64,000 nucleotides of DNA from Mytilus californianus (taxonomy: Eukaryota > Mollusca > Bivalvia > Mytilida > Mytilidae), in contig NW_026262734.1 of assembly GCF_021869535.1 (NCBI RefSeq), positions 112,669,588-112,733,587 on the forward strand. Direction: 5' to 3'. Below, piece by piece: positions 11,421-22,417 of the stretch. Both the position numbers and the translations under genes were made by a program. Positions within the stretch are counted from its first letter, which is position 1, and each line of letters begins with the position of its first letter. The notes below the pieces were generated by a model that saw nothing but the letters and a program-made list of their open reading frames with translations, ran no database searches and was not told the DNA's origin.

Positions 11421-12322
11421 GAACGGTGGTATATTTTTGTTGTCGTTCCCACCGAGAGTGATTTAGGTCGAAAACATCATACAAGACTTTTGATGTGCCA
11501 TATTCCGGGTGTGAAACAAAACCGACCGATTTGATTCCTATACTACAATTATAATAAAATATTTATTCAATAAAAAGTTTAAAGTTTTGAAAAACAGACA
11601 CAAAACAGATTTCTCTGAACAAAGAGACAATCTATAAAGTCAGCTGGCTATTCACAACAAATAAATCAACCACACAACATGCAAAAAAGACAAATATTTT
11701 GAGTGACATCTGTCCTTGTTAATGACCTAATAGTGTAAGCAACAAAATGATTAATGGCACGAGATAGTCCGTGTTTAATCAATACCAAAATGTTGATCAA
11801 AATAGGGTAAATTTCGGGTAAAATTTTACCTTTACTAAAATGCTGAAATACTTATATCAAAATCACTTAAATACTTTCCGATTTCGTTATATGATATATT
11901 TAATATATAAACTATATTATAGGTACTGTTTTAACTACCAACAAAGAACGCAATAATTTTATTTTTCTTGTTAAAGATTCCCCGTACAATACGGTATCTT
12001 GTGGTACCCTGTAAAAACACGAAATTTAGAAAATCGTGACCACGGGAACTTACGACGACAATCATGATTGTAAAATATATTGGTTTTCCTATAATGTGCA
12101 AAAAAATCAGTCGTGTGTTATCCGTTAACTTAAACTCGTTAACTAGAGGACTTTTTGGACATAAGGCACCCTACTATTTCTGGATTTACCTCCATCGAAG
12201 CACAGGTAATTCGTTTATTGTGGTGCCACAGGTTTTTAATGAATCGTTTGATTGTAAATTTCGAGAAAATAATTTATTTCAGAATGGAATTGAAAGAAAA
12301 AAATGTAACGGGATCTGAATGA

Positions 12323-13019
12323 TTTAATTTTATTTCGTCCTAACCGAGTACACATTTAGTGTTGACATCCCATATGTTTAAGCCTTTGTTAACTTTTTCT
12401 CCTTATTCCAATGTTGCTGTCCTGTATAGACAGTGCTTATAAGATTACAATGCTAGTAGTTTATTTTAAACAAGCTTCCGAAACCATATCGGACTTCTTC
12501 TGTACAGTCCAATAAATTTCAAATACAGTTTACACTTGAAACATAAGGAAAGTTGTTCGGCCAAATAGCCAAGTTCAACTACCCTTCTTTTTTCATTCCA
12601 TGCAAACAAACCATTTTCTGTCTGAGTTTATACGTCTGCTTGTACGGTGGTTCCCCCATCCTCCCAACCCCGCAAAATTCTATCGGTATTCTTTTCCAAA
12701 TAAATTTCCTTTTTCTATTTTGCTAGCGACGTTTTTCGGTGACCATTTAAAAACGAATAGGCTTCTTAGCGGAGTTGCACTAATTGTGGTTCAATTCCCC
12801 GTATTTTCATACATTATCATGCGTTTCTATAATTTCGATTTCTACTTTCAAAACGAAATTTCATCGGGGAACGGCATACATCATTAATAAGAATGTATTG
12901 CAAAATAAAATAAAAACAACCAAGAATAAAAAGCTCAGTCTGTTATGAAGAATGCGAGGAAGACGACGAAGCAATCAATGTCAGATAACGTATTACATCA
13001 AATCCCTCGACACTCTGCA
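12323..13019. other. Unique-looking interior of copies A and B, no gene recognised
   Basis: A 95-codon frame at 12,600-12,887 (and its mirror at 32,647-32,934) has no recognisable domain. Its identity between copies only reflects the recent duplication. Absent from copy C. Confidence 0.5.
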
Positions 13020-13360
13020 TCTATGCAAAGTTACTTTTAATTGAGATCTCACAAAACATGTTTAACCCCGCCGAAATTTTTGCGCCTGTCCCAAGTCAGG
13101 AGCCTCTGGCCTTTGTTAGTCTTGTATGTTTTTTTAATTTTAGTTCATTTATAAATATGTTTTGGAGTTTAGTGTGACGTCCATTTTCACTGAACTAACA
13201 CACAATTTTATTTAGGGGTCAGCTGAGGACCACCTCCGGGTGCGGGATTTTCTCGCTGCATCATGAATACCCATTGGTGGACTTCGGCTGTTGTCTGCTC
13301 TTTGGTCGGGTTGTTGTCTCTTTGACATAATCCCCATTTCCATTCTCAATTTCATATATT
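13020..13360 (-). repeat. Dispersed mussel repeat (mirror copy at 32,174-32,514)
   Basis: Contains GCCTGTCCCAAGTCAGGAGC, TTTAGTGTGACGTCCATT and GGTCGGGTTGTTGTCTCTTT. These are end blocks I recall from a common mussel repeat related to the GGAGATGTG family (compare GACTTGGGACAGGCACATAC near 49,840). Absent from copy C, which starts at the equivalent of 13,609. Confidence 0.55.
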
Positions 13361-13964
13361 ATACAAAGCAAAAGGTTAATTTATTATTTAATTTTCACAT
13401 AAGTGTGATTTTTGTTTTGTTTTCCCATTTTTTTGTTCTTTCAATTGAATAGCATCTATATAAAGTGTTTGTTTTGTGATTGAATATGATTCGTATAGAA
13501 AGCGACGTTTCAAGTACTGAATGAAGATATTTTTAATATAAAATCATATATGTTTGCAAATTTGAAATAAATACACATTTATCTTTCAACTATTTAATAC
13601 CAGACTGAGGGCAAGTGTTTGTTGAGGGGCGCAAAAAGGGGGGGGGGGGGGGTATCGCGGCACGGAAGAACGCGAAATAAAATTGCCATTTCACGATGAA
13701 CGAACAATTAAAAATTTCTTGCACGTTGATCTTTTTCACGGCTGCACGTGAAATGAAAATGGCAAAACACGTTGCACCAAAATAACCCTTTACCACCCTC
13801 TTTGTTTAATTCGTTCAAAGTTATTATAAAACATCAGGTTTTACGTTTGCCGTCAATTTCATGGATGTCGACAACAGCAGGAACAACAACTCGTGGCGTA
13901 GCGTCATTCGGTATCGTGTAACCTTTTTCTGGAAAGAAAAGTAGGGGTTCTTAACGGGCAAAAA

Positions 13965-14365
13965 CGTTTAAGGATGTTTGCTCCTGGAATCCTCTGGTTT
14001 TATCCATGTATTGCCATTAAAAATTTTGCCCGCTTACCCCTACTTTTCTTTTTATAATTTTATTACATATAGTTTAAAAAGCCATATTTGAAAATCTTTT
14101 AAAATCCTTGTTATTTTTTCATCGTTTTTGAAAGAAAAAAGGTGCCAATGTTAAAAGTTAGACAAATCTAGAGAGAATTATTTCCCGCCAAATTTTCAAT
14201 GCTTATATCTCGAAAACAAGCACCCGAACCTGAGACTACTATAACACATATAGTAGTCTCAGCCCGAACCATTCATTTTTTTCCGCTTTTTTAGTTTCTT
14301 TATTTATATACTATCAATTTATAACAGTCTTTAAAAAAGTTGTTATTTTGAAACAAACATCCTTA
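13965..14365 (+). repeat. Dispersed repeat related to 4,890-5,290
   Basis: Shares TAGTTTAAAAAGCCATATTT, AATCTAGAGAGAAT and CTTATATCTCGAAAACAAG in the same order with 4,890-5,290. It carries a 40-bp hairpin insert at 14,231-14,270 that the older paralogue lacks. Further copies lie at 31,167-31,567 (minus) and 34,294-34,694. Confidence 0.7.
14223..14270. repeat. Tiny hairpin insert flanked by 8-bp direct repeats
   Basis: Arms CTGAGACTACTAT and ATAGTAGTCTCAG (14,230-14,242 and 14,250-14,262) enclose a 7-base loop. CCCGAACC is repeated on both sides (14,223-14,230 and 14,263-14,270). The paralogue near 5,170 lacks the insert. Confidence 0.8.
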
Positions 14366-14954
14366 ACAATGCTTTTCTGCAAAATATTTATTACGGTTTT
14401 CACCTTCAGAAATTTTTTAAGCATAGGCTACGTTTCACTCCCCTGCGTCTATTCATCCCTTGGTAGAAAAGGCGGGATACATCAAACATGGAGTGGAACT
14501 TCCTTTGTACTGGGTTTATACATATAATACATATTGCTAAAATGGTAATGATTCAGTTGCATAATCCCAGAGAAAGGGGTTTGGCTACTACACATGTCAT
14601 GTCGATATCCCAGATATGCCCTGTGTACTAAAACTCCTTCCCATCAGCCTCTCGACAAAATCTGTGGTCCACTCGTCTAACAACAATAAAAGCTGGATCC
14701 AGGGGCGCAATCTCAACTTGTTCCTCTCCATGTCGTTGTTCCCTAGAGTGTTCCCATTCCTAGTGGAAAACCTTAAGTTAATCAAAAACATCTAGACTGT
14801 TAAAAGTAAGTTTTAAATCTTAAACAAAATGAAGAAATTTATTTAAGTAAACTTATATACATGTGTGTCCCAGTAATAACTTTTTTGTGGAGATATCCTT
14901 GCTCATTTTTACACTGTATTCAATTCTTTTTTATCTGTATCATATAGTATTTCT
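14366..14954. other. No recognised gene; short minus-strand frame only
   Basis: A 64-codon minus-strand frame (14,597-14,791) and its two copies are open but show no domain. The motif ACATGTCATGTCGATA occurs here (14,592) and again at 16,022, so this may be part of an unrecognised repeat. Confidence 0.4.
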
Positions 14955-15099
14955 CAGTGGCGGATCCAGAACTTTTCATAAGGGGGGGCCCTCTCCAGTC
15001 ATGCTTCAGTGATTCCCTATTTAATCAACCAAATTTTTCCCACGAAAGGGGGGTGGGCCCGGGATCTACAGGGCCCCCCCCCCCCTGGATCCGCCTATG
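14955..15099. mobile_element. hAT-like MITE, TIR CAGTGGCGGATCCAG (copy A)
   Basis: Ends are CAGTGGCGGATCCAG (14,955-14,969) and CTGGATCCGCCTATG (15,085-15,099), imperfect inverted repeats, with runs of G and C just inside. TTTCT flanks both sides (14,950-14,954 and 15,100-15,104). Similar GGCGGATCCAGGGGG-ended elements are widespread in invertebrates; the hAT link is recollection. Equivalent copies: 30,433-30,577 and 35,284-35,433, differing in the C-run length. Confidence 0.75.
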
Positions 15100-15439
15100 T
15101 TTCTGAATCTGTTTTCTATGCTTCGTCAAAAAATTTCTTATGTTTTGCAGTTTGGAAAAAAATGAAAACAACACGTTATAAATTTTGTGCTACCAAAGCC
15201 CTTTTCTGGATTTACCTTCATCAGGAACATATTAAGATGCTTTTTAACTGTGATTACCTATAGGGAACCATTTATTTTACTTCTATTAAATGGTTTGACT
15301 GGTGGTATTATAGCACTATCTTTAAGCATTGTATAAATTATTTTGTTTTTAAAATTTAAAACATTGTGCAGAAGAAATTTATTTAGCTGAGCTGTAGAAT
15401 TATATAATATTAAATTCAAATCATACAAATATCCAATCA

Positions 15440-15691
15440 ATTCCGCAAGCCGCTATTGTTTTCCATGTGAAACCATGGATACGTGTGGAAGGTAAAAGTT
15501 CTGGAATTTATGAATCCGAGTGTGAGTGGTGTTTACAAAGTCGTAAACGATTTTTTTTTCACATCTATTTCAAAGATTTTTCATATCTATACTGAAAATC
15601 AACCGCTAAGTATGACTGACAACCGGATCATAAAACTTCAAAATTTTAAGCCATCAATGAAGAAAATCTGATGAGTAACAGCTTGCGGAAT
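15440..15691. mobile_element. MITE with ATTCCGCAAGC terminal inverted repeats (copy A)
   Basis: ATTCCGCAAGC at 15,440-15,450 and GCTTGCGGAAT at 15,681-15,691 are perfect inverted repeats bounding 252 bp. The 62-codon frame inside is unlikely to be a gene. Other copies: 29,841-30,092 and 35,774-36,025. Confidence 0.6.
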
Positions 15692-16523
15692 GAATTTCAA
15701 AATCAGTAGTACCTTTGACACACAGTTTTTCCGGCGGCCATTTTTTTCAAAACAGCTCCACTTCAAACATTTTTTTTATCGAACCAAATCACTGCAATAC
15801 CCATAAAACTTATATATTTTTTAGAAAGATAAATGTCTGAACTTTAATTACATATCAATTTTTTGCTTATACAATATATTTTTCACCTTTTTCGAAGCAA
15901 TTGAACTTGTGTAAAATCCGATATTTTTGCCGTCCCAAGGAAATCATTTTGTTACGATAATCGCATTGGCGACTTCCCTACAGATAAAGTCATTAATGAT
16001 TAAAGGGGCTTTGCTATAATACATGTCATGTCGATAAGAGCGGACTGGAAAAGATTTGCAGAGGGAATGGATCCTTCAACATCATCGACATTCAGTGTTA
16101 AAATCTTCAATTTGAAAGGATTTTTTATGCCGTAGCGGAGGGGCATTAAGTTTTACCCTTGTCCGTCTATACCTCTGTCCGTACGTCTGTACGTACGTCC
16201 CAAAGTTGGTTTCCGTTCTCTAACTTTAGTTTGCCTCAACCAAGTTATGAAACTTATACATAATGCTTATTACCACATAACACAGATCAAGTTTGAATTT
16301 TGGTGGCGTCACTTTAACCGTTCTAGAGTTATGCCCCTTTACAAATGGAAAAATTGCTGAATTTTTCGTTTATGTTCTCTAACTTTAGTTTGCCTTAACC
16401 AAATGTTATGAAACTTATACATAATGCTTATTAACACAAAATTCAGATCAAGTTTGAATTTTGGAGGTGTCACTTTACAAATGGAAAAATTGCTGAATTT
16501 TTCGTTTCCGTTCTCTAACTTAA

Positions 16524-19500
16524 AGAGGTACTAAAACATTCATAACAAGTAATTCTTATCTAAAAATTCGAAATAATTGATAAATAATGCAAAAAAAACG
16601 ATGCAATTTGTTCCACTAATTACAGAGATAATAGCATGTAAAGGTCAACTATTTTTACCTTAGGAAAATCCAATCAACGCTACTTCCTGAAACAGCACTA
16701 AAACCAAATCTACTGGAAGTGACGCACTGTGGGTCACTTCTTCGGCTGATCTAAACGTTGTTTAATAATGAACTTTCTCCTGGTCGTTGATTAAAAGCAC
16801 TGCCAATGAATTTCGCTACTCCTTCAAGGCTCATTCTTTATTATGACCAGTTTGTCAAAAGGACCACAAAATATATTTCATAAGGAAAGTGTATTTATAA
16901 TGTGTTTCAATAGAAAAAGGGGGCTGGGGTAGGGGTTATTCAACATTGAGTTTTCAACTGAAAACAAAGTTCCTGATCGTAGGAAAGAGACAAATTGACG
17001 GTCAATGTATTATATTCTAGCTATTAATTAAAAAAAATTATTGAGTCGAGAAAAAATATTTACATGTACGTAAAGTTGCATAACACCTTGACAAGATATG
17101 ACGGTAGGGGCTTCTGTTCCATGTAATAACAATATTGCAAGTTAAAAACCGGGTATTTGCAATACCTTTTTAATAATGTTAATTATCAAACTAAAAGTTT
17201 ATCACTTTATAAACAACCGGTGGCATTTCTGCATGGCCAAGTTATTAATTACCTGAGTGGAGGGTCTGGGATAATAGCTACTGTTTGATCTTTATTACCT
17301 TACATGATGTTTATTTATCAGTAGGTGTCAAAGTACGGACTGTTTTAATTACCAGGATCAAAAGGTGATGGGGAGGATTAATATTTATCTTGTTTGGTTA
17401 TTTATTTGACATGCTTAAATTTTTATCTTTAAAAACAATTGGTGTGATCATAACATTTAGGATTTAGGACACAAGTAATTTGGGAATGCACACCCCTTTT
17501 TTCTAAAGATTTTATTTCAGTGGTTTTTGCAAGGAATATACAAATATTTAAATATACAATTACTTGGTTTTTGTTGTAGTTTTAAATGCTCTTAGATATT
17601 TCAACTTATTTAATAACTTTATTGCTCTTATATTTCTACGATATAGGTTCTATATCTTATTTTCTAATAAAAAAAATAATATATATATATTCATATATAT
17701 ATAAAAATAGGCCTGTGATTTAGGACACAGACATACATTTGTAGAATACAATTGTATAATATGTCTCTATGGTAAACGTACTAAAAGTTACAGGACAGGT
17801 ATGACTATAATCATGATGCTGGGATCTGATATAACATTAGTTTATATAGCAATATTTTTACATAAGGTCCAGGACTATGGCAATCATATATACTTATACT
17901 GATTTCCATTTAAAAAATTTGTATGATTTTTAAGTTCCGGTATAGTTTAATTACAAGTCTATCCAGTATTTCCTTTTTAAGGAAATAGATTGATCAATCA
18001 TGTCAATACATATTCAGGTGTTTGCTAAATCAGTCAAGCAGATTACTGTGACTGACAGTACTCAATTCTTCACATTGTCTGGAGAATTAACTTATATAAT
18101 ATTGAAATGCTGCTGTAACCAGGGCTTCCAAAATTATTTTTAGCCAGCCGGACATTTTATATATTATCCCGATTTTAATCCCTTAAGACTAAATAAACAA
18201 AAGGCAATTATGGTAATCAGTTGCCGAGTTGGCCATCCCAATACACCTAATCGCTATTTATTCCATTCCGGATAAGTTCTAAAATTACACAACTTTTTCA
18301 TCCAGTTGAAGCTATCTGGGACCCTGTTTAAACAATGCACCATGCATGATACTTTTTAATGAGACCTGTTCAAAACATCGTAAATACTTCAAACACCCTA
18401 TTTTTTTTACTATAATTTGAGTTTGGAAAAAGTGGATCATAATCTATCAAAGTTTCCTATTGATCGCTGTCTAAATTTTTCCCTCCCTCAGCTTGTTACT
18501 GATGACCTTTGTTTGCGGCCTGTTGACCCAAACAGGAAGTTGTCTAAATGACTGTTTTTTCCGGATTGGACTAAATAGCGATAGGGTGTATGATTGACAT
18601 TAAAAAAAACTATATTAAACTTTCTTTGATTCAAATTCGAAGTTCTGGCGTAAACTGCTAAATTGGCAGTGCATCATTCGAAGTGTGCAACATTAGCGTA
18701 CTTATATCTGCCTTAGACTCTTTATTTGAGCAAAATAACATTGTCAAAAACTTTACTTTCGTTTTTATACCGGTTGTTATCTTGACAATGGTAAAACGTG
18801 GACCAGAGACGGATACGTAAATTCCGTGTACGTTTGCAAAGCGTGAATGAGTGGAAGTAGCTCTTTCTACGTTATTTCTTCAAGAAAATATTCGAAATAA
18901 ACGTGAGATAAAGGTATCAATGACAATTTAAGCATTTTTTGAAGAAATTAGGATGCATAATTAAATTTCACACCTGCGGCACACGTGTACTAGTTCAAAC
19001 AGAGACATGTCTCTAGGTTCAAACAACGTGATTATGACGATTTTTCATTTTCACCTTTTTAATTTTTTCATCAAATCATATTTGTAAACGTATTTCTGAT
19101 AATTTAAATCTTTTTGACTAAATTAATTAGATGCAAACCGCTGAAATGTAAGAAAATAACTTTGAATAGACCGATCAATGTCCGGTTCAAAATAGTTTAC
19201 CTGTCACCTGAACAGGCAAATTTCACCTGTTTGACAACTAATTAGCCTTGATTAAAATGAGAAGGTATTAACGTAGGGGTTGTATTGATAGTACTTAATG
19301 ATCATGTCACTTTTATGACCGGAAATGTGTGGCTGTTAAAGGCAAAACGTTGGGTCAAAAAGATCGGAATTATGTTAAAATGACCGTCTCTTAAAGCCTT
19401 GAAAACTAAAAAGTAGATGACCGTTTCATGCTTTGCCCAGCCGGACTTTTACCGGACATTATACAAATGTCCGGCAAAATGACCGTTTTGGAAGCCTTGG

Positions 19501-20199
19501 CTGCAACTAAAGTCCTTCAGTAAGTAAGTAAGAAAATTTTAATTTTTTTTGTAGATGAGAAAAACCCATAGTTTAATTTAACAACAAATCAACAAGTTAA
19601 GTCCTCCGTCGTCTTTGGAAGCACATGTTGGGAGTGTCCTATTTTAAATACCTTTTCTCCGCCATTGAACTTCGTACATGGTTCAACTTCTGTTCTACCG
19701 TTACGCGGTCACCATCAATAAACTGATTAATAATTATTTTGCCACTTTAGGATGCACATGTAAATATTTTATAGAAAAAAGGGTCGATTTGTGCTTTTGG
19801 TTTTTCAATACATTTCTAATTATAAACATTTGATTAAAATATTAATGCGATTATCAAATATCGATAAATGTATATCAATATTCTCAATGTAATAATTGTG
19901 ACCGATATATATCAAAACTGCTATTTTACAAAGTGAGCCGTGATCTGTTTACATACGATACATGTATAACACGTATTTGAAAAGGGTGACCCACTGTGCG
20001 TCACTTCCGTTGGGTAGAATTAGAGGGTGTTAGTGGCGTGTTTTACTGAATCGTTCAGGTGTGCAAATGGCGAACAGACAATATTTTACAAATATCTCGA
20101 TAACTACAAGTTAAAATTTTATCGGGGTTTTTGTGTTTTTCAACGATTATTTCAAACTTTAACATTATTCAGACATGTTTTTGGCGTTTTAGTACCTCT
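16524..20199. mobile_element. 3.68-kb TTAA-flanked, piggyBac-like non-autonomous element (copy A)
   Basis: The terminal inverted repeats AGAGGTACTAAAAC and GTTTTAGTACCTCT are flanked by TTAA at 16,520-16,523 and 20,200-20,203. Removing the element with one TTAA restores a normal unit junction of the host repeat. About 190 bp inside each end lies a second inverted pair, GGAAGTGACGCAC...GGGTCAC (16,715 and 19,986). No transposase frame is visible, so it would have to be mobilised in trans. TTAA specificity suits piggyBac (or Kolobok/Sola3); the family is inference. A hAT-like element sits inside. Confidence 0.85.
18120..19499. mobile_element. 1.38-kb hAT-like non-autonomous element nested in the TTAA element (copy A)
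   Basis: Ends CAGGGCTTCCAAAA and TTTTGGAAGCCTTG are inverted repeats (13 of 14 match). Flanking octamers GCTGTAAC (18,112-18,119) and GCTGCAAC (19,500-19,507) match in 7 of 8 positions, the size expected of a hAT target duplication. CCGGACATT-type motifs recur inside both ends. No coding frame. Diverged fragments of the same family lie at 45,900-46,235 and 54,640-54,960. Confidence 0.8.
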
Positions 20200-20647
20200 T
20201 TAAGTTAGCCTCAACCAAATGTTATGAAACTTATACACAATGCTTATTACCACAAAATACAGATCAAGTTTGAATTTTGGGGTGTCACTTTTACTGTTCT
20301 AGAGTTATGCCCCTTTACAAATGGAAAAGTTGCTGAATTTTTCGTTTCCGTTCTCTAACTTAAATTTGCCTCAACCAAATGTTATGAAACTTATACACAA
20401 TACTTATTACCACAAAACTCAGATCAAGTACAAATTTTGGTAGCGTCACTTTAACCGTTCTTGAGTTATTCCCTCTATAACTTTATATGATATGCAAGCG
20501 GGGGCATCATCTGTGTCCTATGGACACATTCTCCATTTTTTTTTCTTGCAATTGGGTACCAAAGTCAATCTCTTATTTTTTTACCCTGAACAACAAAAAC
20601 ATATTTTTTTTTATAGTCAGTCACAAACAGATTGTTAGATCTATATA

Positions 20648-20670
20648 CAGTCAGGGGTACTACTTGTACA
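20648..20670 (+). repeat. Truncated left end of MITE P at inversion junction 1
   Basis: CAGTCAGGGGTACTACTTGT plus ACA is the first 23 bp of element P (complete at 40,982-41,454). It stops at the central TA of its CTTGTACAAG palindrome and runs straight into the end of element Q in inverted orientation. Confidence 0.9.
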
Positions 20671-21188
20671 CAGGTAAAATAGCTACGGACGTAAAACGTC
20701 CGTATGAAACGGACGTTTTACGGACGTTTAGAACCACGGACGTAAAACGTCCGTTTATTTCCCATCCGTATAACGTCCGTTTTTCCCCATCTGTATAACG
20801 TCCGTATTCACCCCGGTAACGCGTCTGCCATACAGATTGTTAAATTATGTCTATTTTACGTACTTATGAATAATAGTGAATTAGCTCAGTATAGCATGAG
20901 ACACAAATATAAGTATACACATAGTATTTAAATTTTAGTAATTCTTTTAGACAAAGAGAGAGCCCTAAAATATGTTTAATTGTGTTTCTTCTTACTCTGT
21001 TGTTCCCATACAACCTTGTCCAGATAAAGACTGTTTTATCTCCTCACCATGGTTTTTTAAATAATGAATGAAAAGGTGTATTACTACATGAAGGTGTTAT
21101 GCATATTACCATGATAATCACCTGACCTTGACCTCTGACCTTCATGTAAATAGTGTTGATATTCATAAAAGGAAAGAACCTATTTTTA

Positions 21189-21230
21189 TACGACCGCAAA
21201 AAAATATTTGTGGTCCGTATATTGGTATCA

Positions 21231-21261
<31 letters not shown>

Positions 21262-22417
21262 CGAAGACATTTGGTTTTCGCACAATAACTTTAGTATAAG
21301 TAAATAGAAATTTATGAAATTTAAACACAAGGTTTATGACCACAAAAGGAAGGTTGGGATTGATTTTGGAAGTTTTGGTCCCAACAGTTTAGGAATAAGG
21401 GGCCAAAAAGGGGCCCAAATAAGCATTTTTCTTGGTTTTCGCACAATAACTTTAGTAATTATAGTATAAGTAAATAGAAATCTATGAAATTTAAACACAA
21501 GGTTTATGACCACAAAAGGAAGGTTGGGATTGATTTTAGGAGTTTTGGTCCCAACAGTTTAGGAATAAGGGGCCAAAAAGGGGCCCAAATAAGCATTTTT
21601 CTTGGTTTTCGCACAATAACTTTAGTAATTATAGTATAAGTAAATAGAAATCTATGAAATTTAAACACAAGGTTTATGACCACAAAAGGAAGGTTGGGAT
21701 TGATTTTAGGAGTTTTGGTCCCAACTGTTTAGGAATTAGGGGCCAAAAGGGTCCAAAATTAAACTTTGTTTGATTTCATCATAAATTGAATTTTTGGGTT
21801 CTTTGATATGCAGAATCTAACCGTGTATTTAGATTCTTAATTTTTGGTCCCGTTTTCAAATTGGTCTACATTATGGTCCAAAGGGTCCAAAATTAAACTT
21901 AGTTTGATTTTAACAAAAACTGAATTATTGGGGTTCTTTGATATGCTGAATCTAAACATGTACTTAGATTTTTGATTATGGGCCCAGTTTTCAAGTTGGT
22001 CCAATTCGGGGTCCAAAATTTTGTTTGATTTCAACAAAAATTGAATATATGGGGTTCTTTGATATGCTGAATCTAACCATGTATTTAGATTTTTGATATT
22101 TGGGCCCCGTTATCAAATTGGTCCACATTGAGGACTAAAGGGTCCAAAATTGAACTTTGTTTGATTTCTTCAAAAATTGAATTCTTGGGGGTTCTTTGAT
22201 ATGCTGAATCTATCCATGTATTTAGATTTTGGATATTGGACCATAATAAGTAAATGTTCAATTTAAAATTTTTAAGTTCTTAGACCACATTCATTCTGTG
22301 ATAGAAAACTATCCTGTGTCAACTATTTAATCACAATCCAAATTCAGAGCTGTATCAAGCTTGAATGTTGTGTCCATACTTGCCCCAACTGTTCAGGGTT
22401 CGACCTCTGCGGTCGTA
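21189..22417. mobile_element. Element T, 1.2-kb, inside Q (copy B)
   Basis: It is bounded by TACGACCGCA (21,189) and its inverse TGCGGTCGTA (22,408-22,417). It contains a (CGT)n run at about 21,234-21,261. Three ~180-bp units follow with TTTATGACCACAAAAGGAAG and GTTTTGGTCCCAAC, then four or five ~140-bp units with GGTTCTTTGATATGC and TTTAGATT. A further partial copy of its right end lies at 50,520-50,640. Non-coding; the arginine-rich frame is the microsatellite. Confidence 0.65.

Larger units (their letters stand above)
8973..12176. mobile_element. 3.2-kb element with long imperfect terminal inverted repeats
   Basis: The left end TAGTAGGGTGCC (8,973) is matched by the inverted right end GGCACCCTACTA (12,165-12,176). 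Pairing continues inward in the same order for about 150 bp: GTTAACGGAATAACACACG versus GTTAACGGATAACACACG, then GTCGTCGT, then GTGGTCACGATTTTC and TAAATTT. T-rich flanks prevent naming a target duplication. No transposase frame is visible and the interior carries other repeats (10.1-11.4 kb), so this is a non-autonomous, probably old, DNA transposon. Superfamily unknown. Confidence 0.6.
16120..20535 (+). repeat. Mussel ATGCCCC tandem repeat, split by a TTAA element (copy A)
   Basis: It starts near TATGCCGTAGCGGAGGGGCA (16,128) and ends near GGGGGCATCATCTGTGTCC (20,500). Units of about 135-165 bp begin with TTCTCTAACTT (16,213; 16,375; 16,511; 20,351) and carry CAACCAAATGTTATGAAACT, CAGATCAAGT and GAGTTATGCCCCTTTAC. 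Once the 3.68-kb insertion is removed, four units remain in about 740 bp. Other copies: 24,997-29,412 (minus) and 36,454-40,869. Confidence 0.8.
12322..20670 (+). repeat. Copy A of the large A-B-C duplication (forward, truncated)
   Basis: This 8.35-kb segment recurs as its reverse complement at 24,862-33,212 (coordinates sum to 45,534 before the poly-G at 13,638 and 45,532 after it). From 13,609 onward it also recurs forward at 33,940 and on. Only homopolymer lengths (13,638 and 15,074) and one substitution (T at 20,532, C in both others) were seen to differ. Its right edge joins directly to the inverted copy at TACA, 20,667-20,670. Confidence 0.95.

Noticed and set aside
11123..11461. 112-codon plus-strand frame with cysteines
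   Set aside because: Overlaps an antisense mussel dispersed repeat with the same blocks as 7,525-7,615; no conserved protein pattern.
12600..12887. 95-codon frame identical at 32,647-32,934
   Set aside because: Identity reflects the recent inverted duplication, not purifying selection; no recognisable domain.
13638..13652. Poly-G tract as a regulatory or G-quadruplex element
   Set aside because: Length differs in all three otherwise identical copies, so it behaves as an unstable homopolymer or sequencing error.
14597..14791. 64-codon minus-strand frame present three times
   Set aside because: All copies are in the duplicated block; no domain, signal peptide or neighbouring exons.
21044..21343. 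Arginine-rich 99-codon frame (and its mirror at 44,523-44,822)
   Set aside because: The arginine block is the (CGT)n microsatellite in element T; no domain otherwise.
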